DNA from: Candidatus Aramenus sp. CH1
GTDB taxonomy: Archaea > Thermoproteota > Thermoprotei_A > Sulfolobales > Sulfolobaceae
DNA: 64,000 bases
Reading direction: 5' to 3'
Assembly: GCA_022678445.1 (NCBI GenBank)
Contig: JALBWU010000009.1
Span: forward strand, 33,618 to 97,617
Made by a program: the position numbers and the translations under genes. Below the pieces are notes generated by a model. That model was not told where the DNA came from, did not search any database, and saw only the letters and a program-made list of their open reading frames with translations. Below, in pieces: positions 40,214 to 48,504 of the stretch. Every line of letters starts with the position of its first letter. The first letter of the stretch is position 1.

Positions 40214-40582
40214 ATGGCATCACACGTAGTTGTCCCGATCATTATTATCATTGTAGTCATCATTGCACTTATCGTAACGGGGTACATTACTGATCCTCTA
40301 GTGGACATACCTTCCTTGGCGTTGATCGGGTTCCTGACATATAGAATGGTGTACGTCATTGTAAAGACAAGGCATAGAAACTTCTATAGTTACGCTGGAA
40401 AGGTGGGAAAGGCGGTAGATGATTTAGCCCCTAATAAGCCAGGCTATGTGCTTATAGAAGGGGAGTATTGGCAAGCAGTTTCCAACGAGCCCATAAGCGC
40501 AGGGGAACCCGTGATAGTGGTCGGAAAACAAGGATTTATACTCGTCGTCAAGAAGGCAAATAGAGATGAGGTTGTCGTATAA
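40214..40582 (+). CDS. NfeD-like membrane protein
   Basis: 122 residues. Two hydrophobic helices at the N terminus (VVPIIIIIVVIIALIV and LALIGFLTYRMVYVIV) are followed by an OB-fold domain (GKVGKAVDDLAPNKPGYVLIEGEYWQAVSNEPISAGEPVIVV). NfeD proteins bind stomatin/slipin proteins such as the one at 38069. The gene is divergent from the thermopsin-like gene, with 34 bp between starts. Confidence 0.88.
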   Translation: MASHVVVPIIIIIVVIIALIVTGYITDPLVDIPSLALIGFLTYRMVYVIVKTRHRNFYSYAGKVGKAVDDLAPNKPGYVLIEGEYWQAVSNEPISAGEPVIVVGKQGFILVVKKANRDEVVV

Positions 40583-40841
40583 GGCAATAGAAAGGTTGAG
40601 AGGTCAGGGGAACTATTCAGTGGTGGAGACTTACAACGAAGTCACAATAACATATTACCCTCCTTCTCCTTCTGAAGCGTTCAGTGAAGAGGAAGTAGTA
40701 AGAGAAATTAGAATTATAGGGGTTAAGAGAAAGGATTATGTTGAAATAGAGAAAGCCATAGTTGTGGAAAACGGCAGAGAGGTGAAGAAGATGAGCGAAA
40801 GCGAATTAAGTCTTTGGCTTGATTATATTGAGGGTATGTAG
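40566..40841 (+). CDS. Hypothetical protein, 91 residues
   Basis: Charged soluble protein, MRLSYKAIERLRGQGNYSVVETYNE, with a beta-rich N-terminal half and an acidic helix at the end (SESELSLWLDYIEGM). The family is unknown. It overlaps the end of the NfeD gene by 17 bp and is followed directly by the GGCT gene, so the three form one transcript. Confidence 0.6.
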   Translation: MRLSYKAIERLRGQGNYSVVETYNEVTITYYPPSPSEAFSEEEVVREIRIIGVKRKDYVEIEKAIVVENGREVKKMSESELSLWLDYIEGM

Positions 40842-40842
40842 G

Positions 40843-41652
40843 TTGTACCTTTTCGTTTACGGGAGCCTTAGGTACGGCTTCGAGTTACACCACTTCTTAA
40901 AGGACAGTAGGTACGTTGGTTTTGGCTACACTGAAGGCTTTAAGATGTACGACCTGGGGAGTTATCCCGGCGTTATTAAAGGGGACGGAGTGATATGGGG
41001 GGAGGTGTACGAGATAGACGAGAACCTATTGAGGAAACTGGATGAGATAGAGGACTACAGAGGTAGGGAAGACGACCTCTACGTTAGGAGTAAGACGAGG
41101 GTCTACTTTGACCAAAAAAGGAAGTACTACCTTGATAACGTTTACCTATACGTGTACAACCAAGACATCTCCTATAGGGACGAGATAGAGAGCGGCGACT
41201 ATGCAGCCTACGTTGGCATGCCTAGGGTGATCAACTACTTCGCCTATGCGGAAAACACCAACTTGAACGTGCTAAAGGAGAGGGGAGTGAAGAAGATCCT
41301 CAAGGAGATTAAGGCAGTACTCCCTGGTTACAAGATGATCTTTAACATAAAGTGCAAGTACGGTTACTGTGCAAACATAAAGGAGTTTGAAGGAGGGAGA
41401 ATATGCGGTTACGTGTACGTCATGTTCGAGGACGACCTTAACTTTTTGGACAAGGCCGAGGAACACTTGATAAGGTACGTCAGGGAGACGTTCAAGGTAG
41501 TCGACGAAAATGGAAAGGAGTACTTTGGGCTTGCTTACGTCTCCGACTACAAGGAAGGTGAGGAAAAGCCCTCCGAGGAATACGTTAAGGCAATAGTCGA
41601 GGGCGTAAGGAGAGGATGGGGAGACAAGTGCATTTCCACTGGGCTCATCTAG
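40843..41652 (+). CDS. Tandem gamma-glutamylcyclotransferase (GGCT) domain protein
   Basis: About 269 residues from a TTG at 40843 (TTGs at 40819 and 40828 are alternatives; 40843 places YLFVYGSLR at the N terminus and has a gagggt ribosome site 7 bp before it). The first domain has the GGCT entry motif VYGSLR, GYTEGFKMYDLGSYPGVI and GEVYEI. A second copy begins near residue 140 with YFAYAENTNLNVLKERG and PGYKMIFNIK, matching YGSN-type entry motifs. Two cyclotransferase-like domains in one chain is unusual. The substrate is unknown; glutathione is not expected in these archaea. Confidence 0.75.
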   Translation: MYLFVYGSLRYGFELHHFLKDSRYVGFGYTEGFKMYDLGSYPGVIKGDGVIWGEVYEIDENLLRKLDEIEDYRGREDDLYVRSKTRVYFDQKRKYYLDNVYLYVYNQDISYRDEIESGDYAAYVGMPRVINYFAYAENTNLNVLKERGVKKILKEIKAVLPGYKMIFNIKCKYGYCANIKEFEGGRICGYVYVMFEDDLNFLDKAEEHLIRYVRETFKVVDENGKEYFGLAYVSDYKEGEEKPSEEYVKAIVEGVRRGWGDKCISTGLI

Positions 41653-41696
41653 TCCCCCTAATTAACGTTTAAAAAACTCCTCTACCATTTACAACT

Positions 41697-41990
41697 ATGA
41701 AGAAACTGTCGGAAGAAGAGGTAAACCAGGCTCTTAAGGGCCTATCTGGGTGGAGACTCGAGGGGAACAAAATCAGGAAGGAGTTCAAGTTCAACGACTT
41801 CAAGCAGTCAATCCAATTCCTTAACCTCGTACAACCAGTGGCAGATGGCCTAAACCACCACCCCGACGTCTGCGTGTACTACAACAGGGTGGTAGTGGAA
41901 CTGACAACGCACGACGTTGGAGGGTTAACCGACCTCGACTTTGAGCTAGCCCAAAAGTTAGACGACTTGAGCAACTACGTCAAGTCCTAG
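41697..41990 (+). CDS. phhB: Pterin-4a-carbinolamine dehydratase
   Basis: 97 residues. The catalytic His54/His55 in GLNHHPDV and His72 in TTHDVGG are present. The enzyme dehydrates 4a-hydroxypterins; in archaea it may act on modified pterins, such as molybdopterin-related metabolites. The 3' end overlaps the next, convergent gene by 4 bp. Confidence 0.9.
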   Translation: MKKLSEEEVNQALKGLSGWRLEGNKIRKEFKFNDFKQSIQFLNLVQPVADGLNHHPDVCVYYNRVVVELTTHDVGGLTDLDFELAQKLDDLSNYVKS

Positions 41991-42325
41991 ATGTCGATGG
42001 CGTTTTTCACTTTTTCTAGTGCTCTCTCTAACCTCCTCTCTTCCTCCCTTAAGATGACCAGCCTTTTCTTTAGCTCGTTACTGAGCTTGACCTTTTCTAC
42101 AATCTCCGACCCCTCCTTGCCGATGTACTTGCTCCTCAGCTTCCCGTCCTCCCAGTACCTCAAGTAGTAGTAGACGTTGTTACCTATCTTCTTGGCGTCA
42201 ATGTGCCCCTCTGGGAGAGAGCTTATCTCCCTCTCTATCTTCTCCCTCTCTTCTTTAACCCTTTGAAGCCTCTCCTCTATCTCCTTCACCTTCTCCCAGA
42301 GCGTTTTGACCACCTTACAGTACAT
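41987..42325 (-). CDS. Coiled-coil hypothetical protein
   Basis: 112 residues. Two long charged coiled-coil arms flank a short beta module (NNVYYYLRYWEDGKLRSKYIGKEG) like the module found in DUF6788-type proteins. It may bind nucleic acid or oligomerise. It lies 12 bp downstream of the Orc1/Cdc6 gene on the same strand, so it is probably in its operon. Confidence 0.65.
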   Translation of the reverse strand: MYCKVVKTLWEKVKEIEERLQRVKEEREKIEREISSLPEGHIDAKKIGNNVYYYLRYWEDGKLRSKYIGKEGSEIVEKVKLSNELKKRLVILREEERRLERALEKVKNAIDI

Positions 42326-42337
42326 CTACAGTATTTC

Positions 42338-43492
42338 CTAGTGCTCATACCCTAAGGGATCCGCGAAGTTGTCGAGGGCCTTTATGATCTTTTCCCTATC
42401 CTCCACTTCCACGTACTTCTTTATCCCTCCAGCCCTCCCCCTGTTGAGCAGTTTGATCTTGATTATGCCGAACATGTCCAGCTCCGAGATTATGTCGGAG
42501 AACCTTCTGTAGGAGAGGGGCCTCGTTCTGAACTTGTTGCAGTAGTCTATGTAGATCTTGTGCGCGGTGACCACGTCGTCTGCGTCTAGCACGGCCCTAA
42601 GGGCGAGCTTGTAGTGGAAGGGGAGGGACTTTATCGCCTCCACTAACCTCTCCTGCTCGTACTCCACTATCGCCCTGTCCACGTGTTCCTTCCTAATTAT
42701 CCCCTCGCCTGAGGCCAGCTGCGCAGCCCTAAACAGCAAGTTCACCGCTTTCCTAGCGTCGCCGTGTTCCTTGGCCGAAACCGCAGCTATGTAAGCTAAC
42801 ACGTCGTCCGTGTAACTGCCGTTGTATATTCCGTACTCGGCGTACTTTGCCAGGATCTCCTTTAGTTGTTCGGCGTCGTAAGGCTTAAAGATAACCGAGG
42901 GACCCAGGGATGAGAGTACCCTAGGTTCCATGTAATCCCTTACGTTTATGTCGTTGCTTATCATTATCAAGGATATCTCTGCCTCGGATCTAAGAAGCTG
43001 GTAAAGCACTATGTCGCCCCCGCGTCGCTTTACCAGAGTGTCGACCTCGTCCAGGTACACTATGGCCTTCCTGCCCTTAACGGAGTTCTTTATCTTATCT
43101 ATGTACTCGCCCAAGTTGACCCCATGCCTAGGGACTATGCCACTACTCAACTTCTCGGCTATCACGGACAGCACAGCTTGAGGAGTTCCACCCACTTCTC
43201 TGCAGTTCACGTACGCCTGCTTTACGTCCTTGTAGTCCTCGTCCTCTTTTCTGACCTCTTCGATCTCATTGAAAATATACCTAGCCACAAACGTCTTTCC
43301 AGTGCCAGTAAGCCCCAAAAACAGTGTGGAGAACTTAACGTCGTTCTTAACAAAGTACCTAATGGCGACCGCGGTCTCTCTGATAATGTCCTCCCTGTAA
43401 GGTATGTCAGTGAACACGGACAAAGGGTCGATGAAGACCTTAGGGTTCTTTATTACCTCTCCCTTACCCCCTTTCAGCGCTTCCCTTATCAC
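42338..43492 (-). CDS. Orc1/Cdc6 family replication or regulatory protein
   Basis: 384 residues. AAA+ domain with Walker A GLTGTGKT at 60-67 and Walker B IVYLDEVD at 144-151, sensor motifs ([21 protein letters not shown]), and a C-terminal winged helix ([22 protein letters not shown]). It starts at a GTG. Sulfolobales carry three paralogues: origin binders and the Orc1-2 type that controls the DNA-damage response. I cannot be sure which this is; the N terminus [20 protein letters not shown] resembles my memory of Orc1-2 but was not checked. Confidence 0.9.
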   Translation of the reverse strand: MIREALKGGKGEVIKNPKVFIDPLSVFTDIPYREDIIRETAVAIRYFVKNDVKFSTLFLGLTGTGKTFVARYIFNEIEEVRKEDEDYKDVKQAYVNCREVGGTPQAVLSVIAEKLSSGIVPRHGVNLGEYIDKIKNSVKGRKAIVYLDEVDTLVKRRGGDIVLYQLLRSEAEISLIMISNDINVRDYMEPRVLSSLGPSVIFKPYDAEQLKEILAKYAEYGIYNGSYTDDVLAYIAAVSAKEHGDARKAVNLLFRAAQLASGEGIIRKEHVDRAIVEYEQERLVEAIKSLPFHYKLALRAVLDADDVVTAHKIYIDYCNKFRTRPLSYRRFSDIISELDMFGIIKIKLLNRGRAGGIKKYVEVEDREKIIKALDNFADPLGYEH

Positions 43493-43991
43493 GTCTGTTT
43501 CTTCTGTTTCGCCAGTTTAATCTTGTTTCCAAAATTGGCAAACGTATAACCTAGGTGCTGACCTGGGAAAGTAATACAAGACGCGTTCTGACGTATGCTA
43601 CGTGGAACTAGGAAGGGATTGAGAGACCTTTAACTCCCCAGTTTAATGTTGAAGGCTTTACCGTATATCTGCGTCGTTTCTCCATGTTTTTTCCCTAACG
43701 TAGGGACACACTCTGTGAATTTCAACTGTTTCAAGCGTTATCCGTTTACAAAGAGGACCAGGATATACGTAACCTTAATTATACAAACAATAGCCAGGAA
43801 AAGAAAGTTAGCGCGTCTCAGAACTCTGCATATGCACAGTCACACACCTTAAAATCGGTAATATCGATCAAAGCGAATTACCAATTGAAAAAATTAAAAC
43901 AGAGTATTGGACAAATATTTTAGTTTACCTGATTTTAGGGCAAATTCTTGTAGAAACGTTGCTGTTGTACTGTAAAACTGGGGGGTTAAAA
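43493..43991. other. Non-coding stretch upstream of orc1/cdc6
   Basis: No supportable gene. A TATA-like gattaaac lies about 26 bp before the orc1 GTG. A weak dyad ggtaat...attacc occurs at about 43857-43884. I looked for origin recognition boxes with a G-string and found no convincing set, so an origin is possible by position only. Confidence 0.35.
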
Positions 43992-44023
43992 CTGACCTAC
44001 TCCCTGCCCTGCGAGGGTTCTGC
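43992..44023 (-). repeat. Right-end motif of the tnpB element, copy 2
   Basis: Minus strand core GAACCCTCGCA then a G-rich arm and terminal GTCAG, aligned base for base with the motif at 12561-12592 apart from a handful of changes. The position after the tnpB 3' end is the same in both elements. Confidence 0.65.
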
Positions 44024-44833
44024 ATAGGTCTTGAGCGTTACTCCCCCTTAAGGGAGATACCCCGTGATGTGAAGAGAAAGGAAAGAGCCAAAGCGTTGAC
44101 AATCTTCCTTTTTCACAATGTTTAACGCTCCGCTAACGTCGCTGTGAAGTTAACGACCAAAAGGACAGCTATCGACACCCCTTGGGATTTCTGCCAACCT
44201 TAACGTTATGGTAAGCGCAGAAACGCGAAGTATTGTACTCAACAACTAGAAACGTCTTTATGCCGTGCTCGTAAAACTTGTTCACTATAGCGCCAACTTG
44301 CGAAAAGACCAAATTTGAAGTGAGCTTGTTACCCTTGTCCTAGGAATGAAGTAAGGATAGCCCAAGTAAACCGTGGAGACGCCGAGAGACCACAAAGAGT
44401 TAGCCAAGTGAGAGGCTAAAGTTCTGTAAATGATGAAGCCTAGGTGAATCTTCGAGAAAAGCCTTTCCCTTTCCCCTCAACACCTCTTCCCTAGCTTTCA
44501 CTTCTTTGGACCTTTTCTGTCTCGCTCTTCAACTTGTCAAGCTCAGCGATCCTCTCCTGAAAAGTAGAAGTTCGCTCTTAACTGCTGAACCACGGTAAAA
44601 TAGAACAGTAAGCTCTCAACAACGACAGTAGCCAACGCGTTTACGCCAAGGTCAATTGACGCGATCTTGTCGCCTTTAGGCTTTTCAACTGAATCTCTCT
44701 CGCCGTGGACGACGATAGAGTTCATAATTGACTTATCTTCTTCGCAACAGTTCTACGAACGTCAACTGGAATGTAGCGTAAAACCTATTGCCCTCAGCAT
44801 GAATCTCTAAACGTCCTTTTGCACTAAACCACC

Positions 44834-45071
44834 GTGTGTAGACAACCACTTAGTTGTTTTGATATAAATTGAATTTTCTTTATTGAAAAGTATGTTTTAG
44901 ACAAGTTCATTAGTAAGAGAACATTAGCATCCAGGAGCTTAAGACTAGCGAGCATGGAACTCAATAATATAGTTAAAAAATTCTTCATATTACAATTTAC
45001 TAGAAATCTATAAGTATAAGTCAGAATAAAATTGAATTTTATGGAGATTAGCGAAATTGTTGTCCACATAC
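44834..45071. mobile_element. 238-bp MITE-like insertion with 8-bp target duplication
   Basis: AAACCACC occurs directly on both sides (44826-44833 and 45072-45079). The ends GTGTGTAGACAACCA (left) and, on the other strand, GTATGTGGACAACAA (right) are imperfect inverted repeats, 12 of 15 matching. The interior is AT-rich, codes for nothing recognisable, and has the subterminal direct repeat aaattgaatttt at 44866 and 45029. Removing the insert and one duplicate restores tnpB alignment. It is non-autonomous; no matching transposase is seen in the window. Confidence 0.82.
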
Positions 45072-45453
45072 AAACCACCTTAACCTACCTTCAAAGGTAT
45101 CTCAATTTTCAATCCTTTAGAAAGAGAACGCGCCTTTCCTCGTCAACTTATAACTGTCTTGCCTAACGGCTAGAATCAACTTCCCCCTTCCAGTAGCTTG
45201 GCGGCGCGTTAGTGAACGGCGGTTTTGTCTTTGTAACGAGAAGAGTGACGAGCCTCGTTGCTCTTCTGCATAAAGGCTTGAGCAACCCCTAAAATCTTCT
45301 TGTACTTATCGTAATGCTTTTTCCGCGTTTCCTTGAGGACCACTTTCTTTTGCTGAAAGAAATTGTTTTTCGTAGTTTGTCTCGTTCCACAGCTTTGCGG
45401 ACTCCTCTGCTACCTCAGTTTCCTCTGTTGGTGCCCACTAGGAAAGAGCCCTA

Positions 45454-45594
45454 CTACGACGGTTTTGACGCTTCCCCCGGCATTGCGGGGGTAATCGGCT
45501 CTCGCTCTTCATCTTCTCTAAGTCTTTGCTTGTCCCAGGCAAAACGAACATTTATGGGAGAGAATGAGGAAAAGCCATCTAAAGCTTGGGACAT
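45454..45594 (-). pseudogene. Possible C-terminal scrap of a second TnpB
   Basis: A 46-codon open frame whose product ends ITPAMPGEASKPS, a tail I associate with some archaeal TnpB proteins, with no domain before it. It lies head-to-tail upstream of the MITE-split tnpB relic. The assignment is tentative. Confidence 0.3.
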
Positions 45595-45599
45595 TTAGA

Positions 45600-46065
45600 A
45601 CGTTCCGTTTCTCCTAAAAAACTGTGAAGGAGATCTGGGACAGGGGCAGTTCGTTTTCCCTCACGTCAAAGCTTAGATCATTAATAGATTTTAGTAGAAT
45701 CGTGAGTTAATTAAATAATTTTTAACGCATATATTAGTGTTTTAAAAGTCCGCGTGAAAATAACGCTTGATTTCTTGTCCTTCGAGATAAAAATATCGAA
45801 CCTAAGCAATCTTCTTCTCGTTTAAAATTAAGCTCAAATAGTTTTTATTTAGGAGCGATATATTTTAAAAATTTTAAAAGATAGAGTACCAAGAACCGGA
45901 AGGCTATACGTACGGCAAAGGGTCTTTTTAGCCACAAGGTGATCACGTCGAAATCGCAAATGATAAAGAAAAGAACTGCAAGTCTCGCCTTTTAAGGCGG
46001 GGTTAAGGTTTTAAATATAAAAACAATTCCCTTTTATGGCGCTTCCTTCTGGTGAACATAGCGGT
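45600..46065. other. AT-rich gene-free stretch with a short hairpin
   Basis: No gene is seen. At 45986-45999 cgccttttaaggcg forms a perfect hairpin, followed by ggggtt and T-rich sequence, 66 bp beyond the end of the convergent-side gene at 46066. It may be a terminator for that gene or an IS element end. The rest is AT-rich with no repeats that I could confirm. Confidence 0.45.
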
Positions 46066-47964
46066 CTACTTTATCCTTGAAAACCTCTCCCTCACCCAGT
46101 GCCTCACGTCGTAGAAGAACACGTTGTGGTGGGGGCATGCATCCACGCACTCCCCGATGCCCACGCACTTCATTGCCTTGAACTCCCCCTTCCTTATGAA
46201 GCTCCCCCTCATGTCTGTTATCCCCACGGGACAGGCGTTGGCGCAGTCCACGGTCTGACAGTGAAGGCACACCTCCGGGTTCCTCACCTTGAGCCTGAAC
46301 AGCCCTACCCTCGATACTGCCTGGTTGAACACGCCCCAGTAGCAGTACCCAGAGGTCACGCAAGCAAACGTGCCCACAAAGGGTATGGACACGAAGAGGG
46401 CGTACCACAGGACGTCAAACCACAGGAAGTACAAGAGCATCGTCACGTCTACGCCAGCTACAGTGAACCTCAACACCCCCTCGCTGTTTAAGTACGACAC
46501 CACTGCCAAGGCTAGGACTAGCAGGGAGACCCCCAGCGCCACCGCCCTGAACGCGGGCCCAGTTCTGCTCGTTACCCCCTTCCTCGCGAGCCTCGACGTC
46601 CTGTTGTAGACCTTGAGGGAGTCGTAGAAGCTCCCCTGGTACATCATGGGAGCACTACACGTCACGGCGCACAAATTCCTTGAGCCGAAGAAGAAGGAGA
46701 GGGCCCCGTAAATTGCGTACGTGCCCATGAGCCCAACCAACACTGCGTTGCTGACTGGCCCCAAGGTGCCGATTCCCATGCTCCACATGTATGGAATGTA
46801 CATCGAGACCGAGGATATGGGGCTGAAGCTTGCCAAGTACACCGTGTAGACGAAGTACGCTAAGATCATGAGCCCTATCCTCACCTTCACCTCCCTCACC
46901 TTGACCTCCATCATCTTCTTGAAGGCCAGGAACCCCATTTCAACCCCCATCATCACCAGGAACCACACGGAGCCCAGGACAGACCCCACAACGTCTACCC
47001 CGTCCCAGAGGACGTTGAGAGGCGAAGTGGGGCTCTCCCACGGTAACGCCAGCGATGAGGTGAAGCCGTTTACCCCGGGAGAAAAGACCCCCTCCACGAA
47101 GTCCAGCACTCCTCCCATGAAGAACTCCATGACGAAGGTGAGGAAGATTACGGCGAAGGCCACCTTTGGGTCCCTGAGGTAGTTGCCCCTCCTCCCGTTA
47201 GGCCCACCCAGCGTCCTGTAGACGAACCAGGCCATCGTTGTGAGCATTGAGGCGTTGTACAGCGTCAGATCCCCAGTGAGGAAGAACAGGAAGGCTCCTG
47301 CCATCATGGCTGTGAAGGCTCCCATTAGTTCCAGGACCGTGAAGACCTCTTGCGAGCTCTTCAGCCTCTGCTCGTAGAGGGTATCGTACACCAGCACCGT
47401 AGCGCCTATCATCACCGCAGAGGAGCCCCAGAAGGCAACGTCCACTGGCATGACCAGTGGGAACCACGGCATTAAGGCGAGGACCGCCAGCAGTATCCTC
47501 CTCAAGTGCTTGTCCGACCTCTTAAACGCAAGGGCCAACGCGAACACCATCTCCGGCAACATGACCCCCACGAACCAAGGGCTGTCCACTGAGGAGTCGA
47601 AGGTAGCCGGCCTACCCGTTGTCATCGAGTAGAACAGGGAGCCCATGAACACCTCAGAGGAGACGAGGAGGAGGGAGAAGACCAGATAGGTCCCCCAACC
47701 CTTCTTCACCTCATTAACGTTCAGCAGAACCAAGAGACCGAAGAACATATAGGCCCCGTTTAATGCAAGGACGTAGAAGGCGTCGTGGAAGGCAACGTAG
47801 ATGTAGGCGCCTAGGTTCATGGTAAGCATCATGCCTGTCAAGTACAAGGCGACGGCGACCCTCCTTGGCGAACGCCACCTCTCCATCTCATACACAGCGT
47901 AGAGCATCACGGAGAGCATCGAAACAGCTATCAAGGTAAAGAGGGCGTAGCCCATGCCTTCCAT
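46066..47964 (-). CDS. Fox-cluster polytopic membrane Fe-S protein
   Basis: 632 residues: about a dozen TM helices, then two C-terminal Fe-S sites. The first is intact (CLHCQTVDCANACP). The second reads CVGIGECVDACP (Cys600, Ile603, Cys606, Cys610), so one ligand of the usual CxxCxxCxxxCP is replaced. It is a paralogue of the protein at 30.8 kb, where that site is complete. It probably links the quinone pool or the iron-oxidising cytochromes to other carriers. The start at 47964 is supported by a TATA-like element 25 bp upstream, within a repeated AAGYAAA motif. Confidence 0.8.
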   Translation of the reverse strand: MEGMGYALFTLIAVSMLSVMLYAVYEMERWRSPRRVAVALYLTGMMLTMNLGAYIYVAFHDAFYVLALNGAYMFFGLLVLLNVNEVKKGWGTYLVFSLLLVSSEVFMGSLFYSMTTGRPATFDSSVDSPWFVGVMLPEMVFALALAFKRSDKHLRRILLAVLALMPWFPLVMPVDVAFWGSSAVMIGATVLVYDTLYEQRLKSSQEVFTVLELMGAFTAMMAGAFLFFLTGDLTLYNASMLTTMAWFVYRTLGGPNGRRGNYLRDPKVAFAVIFLTFVMEFFMGGVLDFVEGVFSPGVNGFTSSLALPWESPTSPLNVLWDGVDVVGSVLGSVWFLVMMGVEMGFLAFKKMMEVKVREVKVRIGLMILAYFVYTVYLASFSPISSVSMYIPYMWSMGIGTLGPVSNAVLVGLMGTYAIYGALSFFFGSRNLCAVTCSAPMMYQGSFYDSLKVYNRTSRLARKGVTSRTGPAFRAVALGVSLLVLALAVVSYLNSEGVLRFTVAGVDVTMLLYFLWFDVLWYALFVSIPFVGTFACVTSGYCYWGVFNQAVSRVGLFRLKVRNPEVCLHCQTVDCANACPVGITDMRGSFIRKGEFKAMKCVGIGECVDACPHHNVFFYDVRHWVRERFSRIK

Positions 47965-47982
47965 ACGTAAACTTTTAGCGTA

Positions 47983-48014
47983 AAGTAAAAAAGTTTACTT
48001 AAAAAGTTTGCTTT
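47983..48014 (-). promoter_or_regulatory. Fox-type promoter of the membrane Fe-S gene
   Basis: On the gene strand AAAGCAAACTTTTTAAG (48014-47998) runs into AAGTAAACTTTTTTAC (48000-47985), two copies of the element found elsewhere in the block. aagtaaa and tttactt also form a 7-bp inverted repeat with a 4-bp spacer (47983-48000). The second copy's T-run is the TATA box. Confidence 0.6.
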
Positions 48015-48031
48015 GATATTTTGGGTATCTA

Positions 48032-48226
48032 CTAAAAATTAAAGTACTTCAGTGCAGGCCTTATTATCAGCAGGTATATGAGTCCCGCGGTGAGGGCCAC
48101 GGAGAGGGCGAAGAAAAGGTAGTAGAGGGGCGGGCTCTTCTCGTACTGGTCGAAGAAGATGAGGGCGGCGAACAGGATCCCTATTATCCCTATGTGGACT
48201 ATTATTGAACCGCCTTCGCTAGGCAT
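48032..48226 (-). CDS. Small membrane protein, two TM helices
   Basis: 64 residues: IIVHIGIIGILFAALIFF and YYLFFALSVALTAGLIYLLI form two helices joined by a short charged loop (DQYEKSPPL). The family is unknown; similar small proteins accompany terminal oxidases. It overlaps the next upstream gene by 8 bp, in the AAA-ATPase transcription unit. Confidence 0.65.
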   Translation of the reverse strand: MPSEGGSIIVHIGIIGILFAALIFFDQYEKSPPLYYLFFALSVALTAGLIYLLIIRPALKYFNF

Positions 48227-48497
48227 AACCGCTCAGCCTCCCACTCAACAGCACCACAATAAATGGTATTGATTCAAAGCATAAAAGTATTCCCCGCACT
48301 CCCACTAGGATTCCCTCAAGAACTCCGTCTATTATGGTGAAGAGCGTTAAGAGGAATATGGCCCTCAACTCCTTTCTCGAGGTCACCCTGAGGTTCACCT
48401 TCAGCGCCTCTATCACCTCGTTCTCGGCCACCCCAAGCAGGATGAGGGTTATAACTCCAGAGGCGACCAAGGAGTACGCCATTGCCCCAAAGACCAC
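48219..48497 (-). CDS. Small membrane protein, about three TM helices
   Basis: 92 residues. Hydrophobic segments AMAYSLVASGVITLILLGVA, AIFLLTLFTIIDGVLEGILVG and FESIPFIVVLL are separated by a charged cytoplasmic loop (VIEALKVNLRVTSRKELR). The family is unknown. It begins 7 bp after the AAA ATPase stop and overlaps the next small gene, so all three are co-transcribed. Confidence 0.65.
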   Translation of the reverse strand: MVFGAMAYSLVASGVITLILLGVAENEVIEALKVNLRVTSRKELRAIFLLTLFTIIDGVLEGILVGVRGILLCFESIPFIVVLLSGRLSGYA

Positions 48498-48504
48498 GAA
48501 GTAC

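Larger units (their letters stand above)
43992..45450 (-). pseudogene. Decayed tnpB (IS605 type), split by a MITE
   Basis: Read from 45450 leftwards the minus strand gives SAKLWNETNYEKQ, FFQQKKVVLKETRKKHYDKYK, SPPSYWK and a broken KLILAVRQDSYKLTRKGAF up to EGRLRWF at about 45075. After a 238-bp insertion it resumes with RWFSAKGRLEIHAEGNRFYA, then the RuvC-I segment GDKIASIDLGVNALATVVVE (about 44665-44610) and a C-terminal part, VVEYNTSRFCAYHNVK. Several frameshifts and stops break it. It is an IS200/IS605 TnpB without tnpA and is of a different subtype from the relic at 12.6-13.6 kb. Confidence 0.82.
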
